Shown one piece after another: positions 42,472 to 51,809 of a stretch of 64,000 bases of DNA. A program made the translations under genes and the position numbers. Numbering within the stretch: position 1 is the stretch's first letter; every line of letters begins with the position of its first letter. Source of the DNA: an uncultured Sterolibacterium sp. (GTDB taxonomy: Bacteria; Pseudomonadota; Gammaproteobacteria; Burkholderiales; Rhodocyclaceae); assembly GCA_903930535.1 (NCBI GenBank), contig CAIYYX010000063.1, positions 1 through 64,000 of the forward strand. The letters run 5' to 3'. The notes under the pieces are model-generated. The model ran no database searches. It saw only the letters and a program-made list of their open reading frames with translations, and was not told where the DNA came from.

Positions 42472-43794
42472 TCAAATCAGCGCCAGGGAGATCTGTGGGA
42501 ACACGATGAGCACGACGAGCACCAGCAGCATGACGGCCGCGAAGGGCAGCGCACCCATGAAGACGTCGTTCAGCGTGATCGATGGATCGTCGATGGTGGC
42601 TTTGATGACAAAGCAGGAAATACCGAAAGGCGGCGTGAGCAGACCGATCTCGGCCCCGACCACGGTGATGATGCCGAACCACACCAGATTGATGTTGAAC
42701 GGTTGCAAGGCCGGCAAAAACAGCGGCACGACGATGAGAATGATGGAGGCGGTGTCGATGATGGTTCCGAGTGCGAGCAGCAGCAGGACATAGATCACCA
42801 TGAAGCCGGCGAAGGAGAGGTGGATCGCGCTCAGCCATTCGCCGAAAAGCGTCGGCAGGCCGGCGATGCCGAGCAGGCGGCTGTAGATCGACGCGGCGAT
42901 GATCAGGAAAAGGATGTTAGCGGTGATATGCCCGGTATCGACCAGCGCCCCCCAGATCGCCTGCGTGTTCAGGCGGCGCTTCATGGCGCCCATGATGGCC
43001 GCGGCCACCGTGCCGGCGGCACCCGACTCGACGGGCGTCAGGATGCCGCCGTAGATTCCGCCCAGCACCACCACGACCAGGAGGGCCACGGGCCCGAGTT
43101 TGGTCACTGCGTCCTGGGCCAGTTTCCTGGGCGACGGCCGGCTCGGGTCGACGTCTGCGCCGCCGACGAACTGCGGGGCGATCACGACGAACAGCATGAT
43201 GGCTAGGCAGTAGGCGATGGAGAGCAGAATGCCTGGCAACACCCCGGCGAGAAACATGGCGCCGACCGATTGTTCGGTGATCACCGCATAGATGATCAGC
43301 ATCACGCTGGGGGGAATGATCATGCCCAGCACCGAGCTGCCCGCCACGATGCCCACGGCGAAGCGCTTGCCGTAGCGGAAGCGGATCATTTCCGGGATCG
43401 CGACCTTGGCGAACACCGATGCCGAGGCGATCGATGAACCGGTCACCGCCGCGAAAATGGCGTTGGCGACCACGGTGGCGATGCCCAGTCCGCCGCGCAC
43501 GCCGTGAAACACGTCATTGGCGAACTCATAGACGTCTCGACCCAGGCCGCAACGACTGACCACCAGTCCCATCATGACGAACAGGGGAACGGTGGCGAAG
43601 GCTTCATCGGAAATGGAATCGGCCATCGCCAGGGAAAGCAGGTTCAGCGCGATGTCTACGTTCCCCTTGAGCAGCAGGACGCCGACGAAGGAGATCATGC
43701 CAAGTGCGACGGCGATATGAACGCCTGCATAAATGAAAACGACGATGGCGACGACTGAGGTGAGGCCGACGGTGACGCTGCTCAATTCAATCAA
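42472..43794 (-). CDS. TRAP transporter large permease (DctM-like)
   Basis: A 440-residue, 11-13-segment membrane protein with DctM motifs (FAAVTGSSIASASVFAKVAIPEM, GIIPPSVMLIIYA, and GLLTPPFGISCFV). It overlaps the DctQ gene by ATGA. Together with the DctP and DctQ proteins it forms a gradient-driven importer for an organic acid. Confidence 0.95.
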   Translation of the reverse strand: MIELSSVTVGLTSVVAIVVFIYAGVHIAVALGMISFVGVLLLKGNVDIALNLLSLAMADSISDEAFATVPLFVMMGLVVSRCGLGRDVYEFANDVFHGVRGGLGIATVVANAIFAAVTGSSIASASVFAKVAIPEMIRFRYGKRFAVGIVAGSSVLGMIIPPSVMLIIYAVITEQSVGAMFLAGVLPGILLSIAYCLAIMLFVVIAPQFVGGADVDPSRPSPRKLAQDAVTKLGPVALLVVVVLGGIYGGILTPVESGAAGTVAAAIMGAMKRRLNTQAIWGALVDTGHITANILFLIIAASIYSRLLGIAGLPTLFGEWLSAIHLSFAGFMVIYVLLLLALGTIIDTASIILIVVPLFLPALQPFNINLVWFGIITVVGAEIGLLTPPFGISCFVIKATIDDPSITLNDVFMGALPFAAVMLLVLVVLIVFPQISLALI

Positions 43795-44351
43795 GAGGGC
43801 TCATCCTGTGTTGTGGGCCGGCCAGCCGCATTGACGGCACGACGCAGCGCGTGAAGCGCCTGTCGCATGAATTCGACCAGACAGACCGCGAGGCCGATCA
43901 CCATGATGGCCTTGACCGGCCACACGATTACCGTGAATACGCCTTGGTTGCCGAGATAGGCGTTGCGCTCGAACGCTTCCTTGAGCAGCGGTAGCGAGCC
44001 CCATAGCCCGAGGCCCATATAGACCGCACCGAGCAGGAAAAACGCGCTCTCCATGGCGTGGGCGAAGCGCGGACGCCAGCTATAGACCAGGGTGAGGAAG
44101 GAGTCTGCCCGCGTCAGCCTGCCGGTACGGATCGCGTCGGCGAGCTGCAAAAAAACGATGCCAATGATCGAAATCTGGATCATTTCGGTCACGCCGGCGA
44201 TCGGGCGGGTGAAAAAGCTTCGGCTCAGGGCATCGCTGGTCACCATCAGGACCAGCAGCAGGATCCATACCGATCCTGTTGCGTTCATGCCGACGATGAG
44301 CAGGTCTAACGCGCCCCGAGTAGCTTGTTTTGGCTGATGTTCGCCGCTCAT
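43791..44351 (-). CDS. TRAP transporter small permease (DctQ-like)
   Basis: A 186-residue four-helix membrane protein with the DctQ pattern (MVTSDALSRSFFTRPIAGVTEM). The ATG at 44351 overlaps the receptor stop by ATGA; the open frame extends further upstream but only as a shadow of the receptor gene. Confidence 0.92.
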   Translation of the reverse strand: MSGEHQPKQATRGALDLLIVGMNATGSVWILLLVLMVTSDALSRSFFTRPIAGVTEMIQISIIGIVFLQLADAIRTGRLTRADSFLTLVYSWRPRFAHAMESAFFLLGAVYMGLGLWGSLPLLKEAFERNAYLGNQGVFTVIVWPVKAIMVIGLAVCLVEFMRQALHALRRAVNAAGRPTTQDEPS

Positions 44352-45418
44352 TCGCGGTCCCAGTGACGCTCGATCGGCTGCTTGGCTGCGCGCATTGCGT
44401 CCATGTAGAACTTGAGCATTTCCGTGCCCTGCGCCCCTTCCTTGTCCAGACCTGTGGCCCACTGCTGGGCGATGTTGGGCAACTCGCGCGCCCACTTGGT
44501 CCGCTCCACCTTGGGTAAGTCATGGACGACCCCGCCGGCCTTCTTGTAGGCTGCGATGCTGTCCGCGCCTTCTTCGGCGGCGAGCTTGGCCAGCCGGTCG
44601 CGGTACTCGATGGCAACCACCTTCAGCACCGTCTTGACTTCGTCAGGCAGGCGCTTCCAGGTGTCGGCGTTGGCCGTGACGACTTTCGTATTTACCGAAC
44701 CGATGTCGGCCTTGAGCATCGAGGGGGCAACCTCGGCGAGCTTGAAGGTCACGGCAGCCTCTGGCCAGGCCAGGCAGCCTTCGACCACGCCGGTCTGGAT
44801 CTGATTGTAGTAGTTGACCAGGGGAGCGGATACGCCGACGGCTCCGAGCGGTCCGAGATAGCGCAGGTTGAATCCGGCGCCGGCGATCTTCAGGCCCTTC
44901 ATGTCGCTCAATCCCTTGACCGTGGGCTTGGTGAACACCTGATAGCTGTCGAGGACCACGGCATTGGTGAGATACACCTGGTTGTAGGACTCAAAGGTTT
45001 TTCTGATCGCGGGAAACTTCTCCACCATCGCATCGATGGTGTGGGAAACCAGCTTCGGGTCGGTGCTCACGAAGGGCGTGGCGTAGGCGACGGAGAGAAT
45101 GTTCATCTTGTCGCCGTAGATGGCGGTGGTGACGATGCCGATATCGCCCAGCCCCTTCTGTATGCCTTCGAGGACACCGTTGGGCTTGACGATCTGGCCG
45201 CCCCAGGCCTGGTTCCAGTGGATCTTGTACTTGTTGGTCTTGGCCAGGCGCTTGTCTACTTCGGGAATGTAGAACTCGATAAACTCCTTGATCCAAAGCG
45301 ACTTGGGCGGGTAGCCATCGACCGCCGTCAGATTGATCGTGGTCTGCGCGTGGATGGGCGCGGCGGCAGCGATCAGAGCGATGCCGGTAGCGATGAATAG
45401 CGAACGAACCTTGAACAT
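44348..45418 (-). CDS. TRAP transporter solute receptor (DctP-like)
   Basis: A 356-residue periplasmic receptor with a signal peptide (about residues 1-25, cleaved after IHA) and the DctP-fold region GLKIAGAGFNLRYLGPLGA holding the conserved Arg that binds carboxylates. The ATG at 45418 has GGGGAG upstream. It heads the receptor-DctQ-DctM gene order. A 124-base gap separates it from the preceding dehydrogenase gene; I see no clear promoter in that gap. Confidence 0.93.
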   Translation of the reverse strand: MFKVRSLFIATGIALIAAAAPIHAQTTINLTAVDGYPPKSLWIKEFIEFYIPEVDKRLAKTNKYKIHWNQAWGGQIVKPNGVLEGIQKGLGDIGIVTTAIYGDKMNILSVAYATPFVSTDPKLVSHTIDAMVEKFPAIRKTFESYNQVYLTNAVVLDSYQVFTKPTVKGLSDMKGLKIAGAGFNLRYLGPLGAVGVSAPLVNYYNQIQTGVVEGCLAWPEAAVTFKLAEVAPSMLKADIGSVNTKVVTANADTWKRLPDEVKTVLKVVAIEYRDRLAKLAAEEGADSIAAYKKAGGVVHDLPKVERTKWARELPNIAQQWATGLDKEGAQGTEMLKFYMDAMRAAKQPIERHWDRE

Positions 45419-45542
45419 GATTGTCTCCCCTCTCGTGCTGGTTTGTCTGAGTATCATTTTGTCGCCGAAAGTCTAACGTCTATCAGCTTTCCAAGCAATG
45501 CTGCCAGCTTTTCCCGTTACCCTCTGGTGCACCGTCCGCCCT

Positions 45543-46418
45543 TCACTCCAGCCCGCTGGCTCTGGCTTGCTCGCGTGCCATGACCGCCCAGTCCTTTTCT
45601 CCGTCGCCGTGCGCGATCGCGCCAAGCAAGCGGTCGCGCAGGACGTTGACACTGGGCAGGGGAACGCGGGCAGCGCCCGCTGCTGCGAGGGCGAGATCCG
45701 CGTCCTTCAAGGCGAGTACCGAGGTGAAGCCGGGATTGTCGTAAGCTTCGTCGACGATGATCTTGCCGTAGACCTTGTAGGCGGGCGCCGAGAACAGTCC
45801 TTCGGTCAGAACGTCGTAGAGAGCCTGGGGCGCGACGCCGTGTTTCCTCACCAGCGAGAAGGCCTCGCTCATGGCCTGAATGGCGCAGCCTAAGGTGAAG
45901 TTGTTGGCGAGCTTGATCGCAGTGGCGCCTTCGGGTTCTGCACCTGCTTCAAAGGTGCGGCGGCCGATCACCTCGAACAGGGGACGGCAGCGGTTCACCG
46001 CGTCGACGGGTCCGGCCGCCACGATGCCGAGTTGCCCCGCTGCGGCGACGTCCGGGCGACCGAGCACGGGAGCGGCGACCAGAGTCTGTCCCGCCTTGGC
46101 GTGCGTGTCAGCCAGGGCGCGAATAGTGGGCACGCCATGGGTGCCCATGACCATGTGGATGGCGCCCTTGGGCAGGGAGTTAAGCAGGCCGCCTGCGACG
46201 ATGCTCTCCAGCGCCGCGTCGTCGCCCAGCATGGTGATCACCACCTCGCGACCCTCGCAGGCCGCTGACACCGTGGTACAGAGCCTGGCTCCGGCCTTGC
46301 AAAGTTCGGCTGCCTTCGCCGGCGTGCGATTGTAGACCACGAGGTCGTGGCCGGCAGAGAGCAGTCTGCCGGCGATGCCCGATCCCATGCGACCCAGTCC
46401 GATGAATCCTATTTTCAT
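45543..46418 (-). CDS. Beta-hydroxyacid dehydrogenase (3-hydroxyisobutyrate dehydrogenase family), copy 2
   Basis: A 291-residue NAD(P)-dependent dehydrogenase with the Rossmann motif GFIGLGRMGSGIAGRL at the N-terminus and the catalytic Lys in AIKLANNF (near residue 170). It is related to, but clearly different from, the enzyme at 35774-36700. AAGGA precedes the ATG. It lies 12 bases after the EboE-like gene in the same direction. Confidence 0.92.
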   Translation of the reverse strand: MKIGFIGLGRMGSGIAGRLLSAGHDLVVYNRTPAKAAELCKAGARLCTTVSAACEGREVVITMLGDDAALESIVAGGLLNSLPKGAIHMVMGTHGVPTIRALADTHAKAGQTLVAAPVLGRPDVAAAGQLGIVAAGPVDAVNRCRPLFEVIGRRTFEAGAEPEGATAIKLANNFTLGCAIQAMSEAFSLVRKHGVAPQALYDVLTEGLFSAPAYKVYGKIIVDEAYDNPGFTSVLALKDADLALAAAGAARVPLPSVNVLRDRLLGAIAHGDGEKDWAVMAREQARASGLE

Positions 46419-46430
46419 GATCTGTCCTTG

Positions 46431-47627
46431 TTAAGCAAGCTGGCCTTGAACCCACTCGAGTTCGCGCACGACATAATCGTTGATGTCGCCGGTCTTGAGG
46501 TTGGCGGGAAGCACGTCCCATGTATAGGTCTCGATTTCCAGCTGTGTGGAAACGGGTGTGGCCTTGTGGAAGCGCAAGGCCTCCTCGATGGCGAAGCGGG
46601 TGGTCTTGAACATTCCCAGGTCGTCGAGAAATACCGGGACATGGAAATGCGTGCGCCACTCGCGCGGGCCGGGATCCTTCTTCCAGGCAGCGAAGGCGTC
46701 TTCGAGATTCAGGTAGCGCGTGAGCTTGCCGTCCCTTTTCTCCACCGTCTGGGTGAGATAGACGGTGTCGGCAAAAGGCGTCAATGCATCGACGAGTTCC
46801 TGGGTGACCACGGGAGTCCGCAGCGCGGCGGCCTCCTGCAGCTTGAATATCGGGATGCCGGCTTTGACCAGGGCGGCTAAGGATGCGCTGATGTCCTCGA
46901 ACTCCACCGCCTGGTGGCAAATGTCGTAGACCAGACCCAGATGTTTCCGCAGAGCCATTGCCGCCTTGGCGACCGACAGTCCCGTCGCCTTGGCCAGCGT
47001 CTCTGCGGACTTTTCCGCATAGAGTTCCTGGGTGAAATAATCCACGGCCTCGGAGGTCACTTCCATGAAGCAGAAGGGCTCGGGCTCGAGTGCGAGCGTC
47101 ACGGTTCTGCCGGTTTTCTCTTCGAGTTTGACGAGGTGTGCGATGACTCGCAGCACCTGGCGGGTGTAGGCATCCACCACCTCGGGTCCGGTCACCCGCG
47201 GCTTGAAGCCACAAGGCGGGCTCTGGATCGACGGATTGATGCCCGGGGCCGCGACTTCCGCGAGGATGTCCGCGACCTGCATGGTGTAGATGGCGCGCGC
47301 ATCCGAACGCCAGTCCGGCTCATACACCTGTTCCTTGACCCGCTCCCCCTTGAAAGAACCCTGCGGGAAGGCATTCACGGTGTACAAATACATGTTGTTG
47401 GCGGCGAGGAAGTCTTTCAGCTTGGTGCGCTCTTTCGGTTCGGCAGTCAGACGCTCGGCCGATTTTCCGGACAGACGCAGGGAGACGCCGAAGGGCTTGT
47501 CGGGGCAGAAGCGGCGCTTCACTTCCGGGACATAGGTGATGAGGCTGTGCCACATCTCATCCCAGGTGTCGCCCGGATGAACCAGAGTCGAATACGTCAA
47601 ATGGCCTAAGCCTCTACCCAAATCCAT
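46431..47627 (-). CDS. EboE-like TIM-barrel protein
   Basis: A 398-residue protein resembling EboE (metabolite traffic protein, sugar-phosphate isomerase/epimerase-like barrel): GHLTYSTLVHPGDTWDEM, PDKPFGVSLRLSG, VNAFPQGSF and VYEPDWRSDARAIYT near the N-terminus, and LALEPEPFCF with a likely metal-binding Glu near residue 190. The ATG at 47627 has GGAGG upstream; the longer frame from 47672 begins inside a repeat element. Other ebo genes are absent, so it probably acts here as an isomerase or epimerase on a pathway metabolite rather than in an ebo cluster. Confidence 0.82.
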   Translation of the reverse strand: MDLGRGLGHLTYSTLVHPGDTWDEMWHSLITYVPEVKRRFCPDKPFGVSLRLSGKSAERLTAEPKERTKLKDFLAANNMYLYTVNAFPQGSFKGERVKEQVYEPDWRSDARAIYTMQVADILAEVAAPGINPSIQSPPCGFKPRVTGPEVVDAYTRQVLRVIAHLVKLEEKTGRTVTLALEPEPFCFMEVTSEAVDYFTQELYAEKSAETLAKATGLSVAKAAMALRKHLGLVYDICHQAVEFEDISASLAALVKAGIPIFKLQEAAALRTPVVTQELVDALTPFADTVYLTQTVEKRDGKLTRYLNLEDAFAAWKKDPGPREWRTHFHVPVFLDDLGMFKTTRFAIEEALRFHKATPVSTQLEIETYTWDVLPANLKTGDINDYVVRELEWVQGQLA

Positions 47628-47647
47628 GATGCCGCCTCCAAAAATAT

Positions 47648-47693
47648 GTAGGTCGGGGTTTCTCTGGACCACCTTTATGGTGGCAGCCCGACT
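47648..47693 (+). repeat. Composite palindromic element, variant with different inner hairpin
   Basis: GTAGGTCGGGG, then TTTC-TC-TGGA, then an inner hairpin CCACC-TTTAT-GGTGG, then CAGCCCGACT. The layout matches 63797-63843 base for base in the outer arms and the TTTC-N2-TGGA bulge, but the inner hairpin is a different sequence. It lies between the Gfo/Idh/MocA and EboE-like genes. Confidence 0.75.
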
Positions 47694-47705
47694 CGGTGCC
47701 GCGTG

Positions 47706-48731
47706 TTAAAGAACTTTCTCAGCCTTGCCCGATGCCGCCGACCTCACTGCCGCCTCGGTCACCGCGACGCAGTGAATCATCTCGGACAGCGGCAGAGGAT
47801 AGGCCGGTCCTCCCGCTGCCGCCCGGGCGAAGGCTTCGAGGGCGGCGCGCGAGACGTCATAGGCCTCGGCCTGCCAGTTCTCTGTCTCGCCCTTCACGGG
47901 CTGGAAGGTACAGTCGGCGAAAAGACGGCTGCGCCTCTCCTCGGAAGATGCCCCGGCGATGTGGGTCATGCCGTTTAACCTGACCCAGCCCGCGGAACCA
48001 AAAACCTGAAGGCGGAAGCTGCCCGCCGTGGCTGTCATGGTGGAGAGATAGCCGGACATGCCGTTTTTCATGCGGAACAGCATCGAAGTGGTGTCGTCCG
48101 CGTCTATCGCCACGGTCCTGTGAAAACTCATGCAATAGACCTCGTCGACCTCGCCGAACAGCTCGATCGCGGCGTCGATGATATGGACGCCCATGGGCAT
48201 CAGGCCGCCGCAGGGCGTCTCCTCCCGTTTTGCGCGCCACTGGTTCGGTTTCAGGTAGAGGGCGTTGGGAAAGGTCACCGTCCCCTCGAAATGCAGCATC
48301 GTTCCCAGGGCACCCGTCTTGATGCGTTCATTGATGTTCACCATGGTCGGATGGAAGCGGCGATTGTAGTCCAGCGCCAGGCTCACCCCGGCCTTCCGGC
48401 AGGCCTCTACAGCCGTTTCGGCATCAGCCTTGGAGAGCGCCAGCGGCTTCTCGCAGAAGACATGTTTTCCGGCGCGCGCCGCCGCGACGATTTGCGCGAC
48501 GTGCATGGAGTTCGGAGTGGCAAGCACCACGGCTTGCACGTTTGCATCGGCAAGCAACTCCTCATAGCTCGCGCGCAGAACGACGCCTTGTGCCTTGGTG
48601 AATTCCTCGACCTCCGGCGTCGGCGTTCCGGTGGCCCCCGCCACGAAGCGGATGTCCTCGCTCCTGCCCTGGACCGCTTCCACCAGCGTCTTGCCCCACC
48701 AACCCAGTCCCACTATCGCAGCATTAATCAT
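47706..48731 (-). CDS. Gfo/Idh/MocA-family oxidoreductase
   Basis: A 341-residue NAD(P)-dependent oxidoreductase with the N-terminal Rossmann motif VGLGWWGKTL, the family signature CEKPLALS (Lys near residue 95) and an alpha/beta C-terminal domain (GGLMPMGVHIIDAAIELFG with the catalytic His region). It would oxidise a hydroxyl of a sugar, inositol or similar cyclic compound. Upstream is DoxX, downstream the EboE-like gene; this trio resembles parts of sugar- or polyol-catabolic loci. Confidence 0.92.
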   Translation of the reverse strand: MINAAIVGLGWWGKTLVEAVQGRSEDIRFVAGATGTPTPEVEEFTKAQGVVLRASYEELLADANVQAVVLATPNSMHVAQIVAAARAGKHVFCEKPLALSKADAETAVEACRKAGVSLALDYNRRFHPTMVNINERIKTGALGTMLHFEGTVTFPNALYLKPNQWRAKREETPCGGLMPMGVHIIDAAIELFGEVDEVYCMSFHRTVAIDADDTTSMLFRMKNGMSGYLSTMTATAGSFRLQVFGSAGWVRLNGMTHIAGASSEERRSRLFADCTFQPVKGETENWQAEAYDVSRAALEAFARAAAGGPAYPLPLSEMIHCVAVTEAAVRSAASGKAEKVL

Positions 48732-48746
48732 GATGTCGTTTCCTCT

Positions 48747-49136
48747 TCAGACGAACAATTTGGCGAGCCAGACGGGTTGGGCCGGATCCAGGGCGATCAA
48801 GGCGATGAGGCCGCCGATCAGCGAAAGGTTTTTCGAGAACTGGACGAATTCAGGAAAGATTATCTTGCCATCCTCGATGAACTTCATATGGTACACAGGC
48901 GTGGCGATGAGTATGAAGGCGATCCAGGCGAGGGCCACCAGCCAGACATGGAGGTTGGCGAGCATGAGCAGTGAGCCGCCGAGTTCGATGGCAATCGTGA
49001 TGACCAGAAACAGGGCCGGCGCGGGAATGCCGCGACTGGCCATGTCCTGCGTCGTGGGCTTGAAGTGGGCCAGCTTAAAGAGCCCTGCCAGCAGCCAGAT
49101 GCCGCAGGAGAATAGGCGCGCGAGAGTGAATAGCAT
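48747..49136 (-). CDS. DoxX-family membrane protein
   Basis: A 129-residue protein with four hydrophobic segments and the DoxX-like opening LARLFSCGIWLLAGLFKLAHF. DoxX proteins are small quinone-associated or redox-accessory membrane proteins of mostly unknown role. TGAGG precedes the ATG; it starts 8 bases after the E3 stop. Confidence 0.85.
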   Translation of the reverse strand: MLFTLARLFSCGIWLLAGLFKLAHFKPTTQDMASRGIPAPALFLVITIAIELGGSLLMLANLHVWLVALAWIAFILIATPVYHMKFIEDGKIIFPEFVQFSKNLSLIGGLIALIALDPAQPVWLAKLFV

Positions 49137-49144
49137 GCTTGGCC

Positions 49145-50545
49145 TCAGAAGTGAATGACTCGCCCGTAGGCGTCGAGAACGGACTCATGCATCATTTCGG
49201 AAAGCGTCGGATGCGGGAACACCGTGCGCATGAGCTCAAGCTCGGTGGTCTCCATGGTCTTGGCAATGGCATAGCCCTGGATCATTTCCGTCACCTCCGC
49301 GCCTATCATGTGCGCACCCAGGAGTTCCCCTGTCTTCGCATCGAACACCGTCTTGACCAGGCCCTCGGGCTCGCCCAGGGCGATGGCCTTGCCGTTTCCC
49401 TGGAAGGGGAAGCGGCCGACCTTGATCTCTCTGCCGTCCGCCCGTGCTCTCTCCTCGGTAAGCCCGATGGAGGCGATCTGCGGATGGGAGTAGGTGCAGC
49501 CGGGAATCTTCAGGCTGTCCAGCGGATGCACGTCGGGCAATCCGGCAATCTTCTCGACGCAGATGACGGCCTCGTGGCTCGCCTTGTGGGCGAGCCAGGG
49601 CGGGGCGGTCAGGTCGCCGATCGCATAGACGCCCGGCTCTTCGGTTTCCAGCCATTTGTTGACCAGGACGTGGCCTTTCTCCAGGCGCACTCGCGTGCCT
49701 TCCAGCCCGAGGTCTTCCGTGTTTGCGCTGATGCCCACCGCGACGATGATGCGCTCGGCGGAAATCTCGACGGTCTTGCCTGCAGATTCCACCTTCGCAA
49801 TGACCGAGTCGCCTCCGCGCTGCAATTCCTTCACCGTGGCAGCGGTGAACACTTTGATGCCCTGCTTCTCGAAAGCCTTTCTTGCCAGCGTCGAAATTTC
49901 CGCGTCCTCGACAGGAAGGATTCTATCCATCACTTCGACCACGGTGACATCTGCGCCCAGCGTGCGATAAAAACTCGCGAACTCTATGCCTACCGCGCCC
50001 GTGCCCACCACCAGCAGCGACTTCGGCATGACCGTCGGCACCATGGCCTCCTTGTAGTTCCAGACGAGCTTGCCGTCGGGCTCGAGGCCGGGAATGATGC
50101 GGGGCCGCGCGCCCGTGGCGAGAATGATATGGCGTGCGGCGAGGTCAATCGCCTTGCCGTCTTTGCCAGCCACGGTCACTTGCCCTTTTCCCGAGAGCCT
50201 GCCTTGTCCTTCGAAGACGGCGACCTTGTTCTTTTTCAAAAGGTGTTTGACGCCAGCCTGCAACTGGGCGGAGATGGCCCGCGAGCGCTTGACCACCAGA
50301 GGGAGATCGAAGGAGGCCTTGGGCACCACGATGCCGAAGGATTCGGCGTGCTGCGCCAGGCGCAGCACTTCGGCGCTGCGCAATAGCGCCTTGGTCGGGA
50401 TGCATCCCCAGTTCAGACAAATGCCTCCGAGGTGCTCGCGCTCCACGACCGCCACCTTGAGGCCCAGCTGCGCCGCGCGAATGGCGGCGACATAGCCGCC
50501 GGGGCCGGCGCCGATGATGACGATGTCGAAGGAAGTCTCTGCCAT
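49145..50545 (-). CDS. lpdA: Dihydrolipoamide dehydrogenase (E3)
   Basis: A 466-residue FAD-dependent disulfide oxidoreductase with GAGPGGYVAAIRAAQLG at the N-terminus, the redox pair in GGICLNWGCIPTKALLR (Cys about 42 and 47), the NAD motif GTGAVGIEFAS and the C-terminal His-Glu pair in FPHPTLSE. It reoxidises the lipoyl groups of the E2 encoded directly upstream, passing electrons to NAD+. AGGAGG precedes the ATG. Confidence 0.96.
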   Translation of the reverse strand: MAETSFDIVIIGAGPGGYVAAIRAAQLGLKVAVVEREHLGGICLNWGCIPTKALLRSAEVLRLAQHAESFGIVVPKASFDLPLVVKRSRAISAQLQAGVKHLLKKNKVAVFEGQGRLSGKGQVTVAGKDGKAIDLAARHIILATGARPRIIPGLEPDGKLVWNYKEAMVPTVMPKSLLVVGTGAVGIEFASFYRTLGADVTVVEVMDRILPVEDAEISTLARKAFEKQGIKVFTAATVKELQRGGDSVIAKVESAGKTVEISAERIIVAVGISANTEDLGLEGTRVRLEKGHVLVNKWLETEEPGVYAIGDLTAPPWLAHKASHEAVICVEKIAGLPDVHPLDSLKIPGCTYSHPQIASIGLTEERARADGREIKVGRFPFQGNGKAIALGEPEGLVKTVFDAKTGELLGAHMIGAEVTEMIQGYAIAKTMETTELELMRTVFPHPTLSEMMHESVLDAYGRVIHF

Positions 50546-50554
50546 GACTTCCTC

Positions 50555-51787
50555 CTACAGCAACATGGTCAGAGGTTGCTCGATCAGCTTTTTGAAGGCC
50601 GCGAGATATTCGGCGCCCAGCGCGCCATCGACGACCCTGTGGTCGGCCGAGAGCGTGCAAGTCATCATGGTTGCGATAGCCAATGCGCCATCTTTCACCA
50701 CGGGTCTTTGTTCGCCGGCACCCACGGCCAGGATGGCCGATTGCGGCGGGTTGATGATGGCCGCGAATTCGCGGATGCCGTACATGCCGAGGTTGGAGAT
50801 GGTGAAGCCGCCGCCCTGATATTCCTCGGCCGCGAGTTTGCCCAGGCGGCCGCGTTCCGCGAGTTCCTTCATCTCGGCAGAGATCTCGCCCAGACCCTTC
50901 TGGTCTGCATTCCGGATGATGGGGGTGATCAGACCGGAAGGCGTGGATACCGCGACAGAGACATCGACGCTTAGGTAGCGGCGTATCGCCGCCTCTGTCC
51001 AGGAGGCATTGACCCCGGGCAGCTTCCGCAATGCCAGGGAGGCCGCCTTGATCACGAAATCATTGACGGAAATTTTCACCCCTTCCGGGCCGTTGGCCAT
51101 GCCGCGGCGAAGAGCGAGCAGGGCGTCGATATTGCAATCGATGGAAAGGTAGAAGTGCGGGATGGTTTGCTTCGCCTCCACCAGACGCTTGGCAATCATT
51201 CTGCGCATGCTGTTGTTCGGAACTTCCTGATAAGCCGCACCTGCAACAGCGACAGCAGGCGCGGGTATGGGCGCCGATGCGCCGGCGGCTTCGATATCCA
51301 GCCTGACGATGCGACCATTGGGGCCGGAACCCCTGATGCCGGCGAGATCGACATGGCGCTCGGAGGCCAAGCGGCGGGCCAGGGGGCTGGCCAGTATGCG
51401 TCCTGAGGCGGACGCAACTGTGGGCGCCGGCGCTGGAGCAGATGCCGGTGCAGCAGATGCCGCGACAGCTGCGGGCTGGGTGACTTGAACCGGCTGTGAA
51501 GCGACAGCGGGCTTTGCAGCCTGTACTGGCGCAGACGCATCTTCGCCCGGCTTCAATAGCATGGCGATGACCTGTCCGACCTTCACATTCTGCGAGCCAT
51601 CGGGCGCCATGATCTTGCCGAGAATGCCGTCCTCCTCGGCCTCGAATTCGACGACGGCCTTGTCGGTCTCGATCTCGACCAGGAACTCCCCGACCTTGAC
51701 CGCTTCGCCTTCTTTTTTCAGCCAGCGTGCGATGCTGGCTTCTGTCATGGACGGAGATACTGCGGGCATTTTGATCTCTATGGGCAC
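50555..51787 (-). CDS. Dihydrolipoamide acyltransferase (E2) of a 2-oxoacid dehydrogenase complex
   Basis: A 410-residue E2: one lipoyl domain (residues 1-75, lipoyl Lys in ETDKAVVEF), an Ala/Pro-rich linker, the E3-binding domain ([23 protein letters not shown] region, about 125-160) and the catalytic domain ending in SADHRVVDG (His and Asp). It starts with GTG, preceded by GAGGGAG. One lipoyl domain and the neighbours suggest an acetoin dehydrogenase-type or branched-chain-type complex rather than the housekeeping pyruvate complex. Confidence 0.95.
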   Translation of the reverse strand: MPIEIKMPAVSPSMTEASIARWLKKEGEAVKVGEFLVEIETDKAVVEFEAEEDGILGKIMAPDGSQNVKVGQVIAMLLKPGEDASAPVQAAKPAVASQPVQVTQPAAVAASAAPASAPAPAPTVASASGRILASPLARRLASERHVDLAGIRGSGPNGRIVRLDIEAAGASAPIPAPAVAVAGAAYQEVPNNSMRRMIAKRLVEAKQTIPHFYLSIDCNIDALLALRRGMANGPEGVKISVNDFVIKAASLALRKLPGVNASWTEAAIRRYLSVDVSVAVSTPSGLITPIIRNADQKGLGEISAEMKELAERGRLGKLAAEEYQGGGFTISNLGMYGIREFAAIINPPQSAILAVGAGEQRPVVKDGALAIATMMTCTLSADHRVVDGALGAEYLAAFKKLIEQPLTMLL

Positions 51788-51809
51788 TTCTTTCTCCCTC
51801 TTAGCTCTC

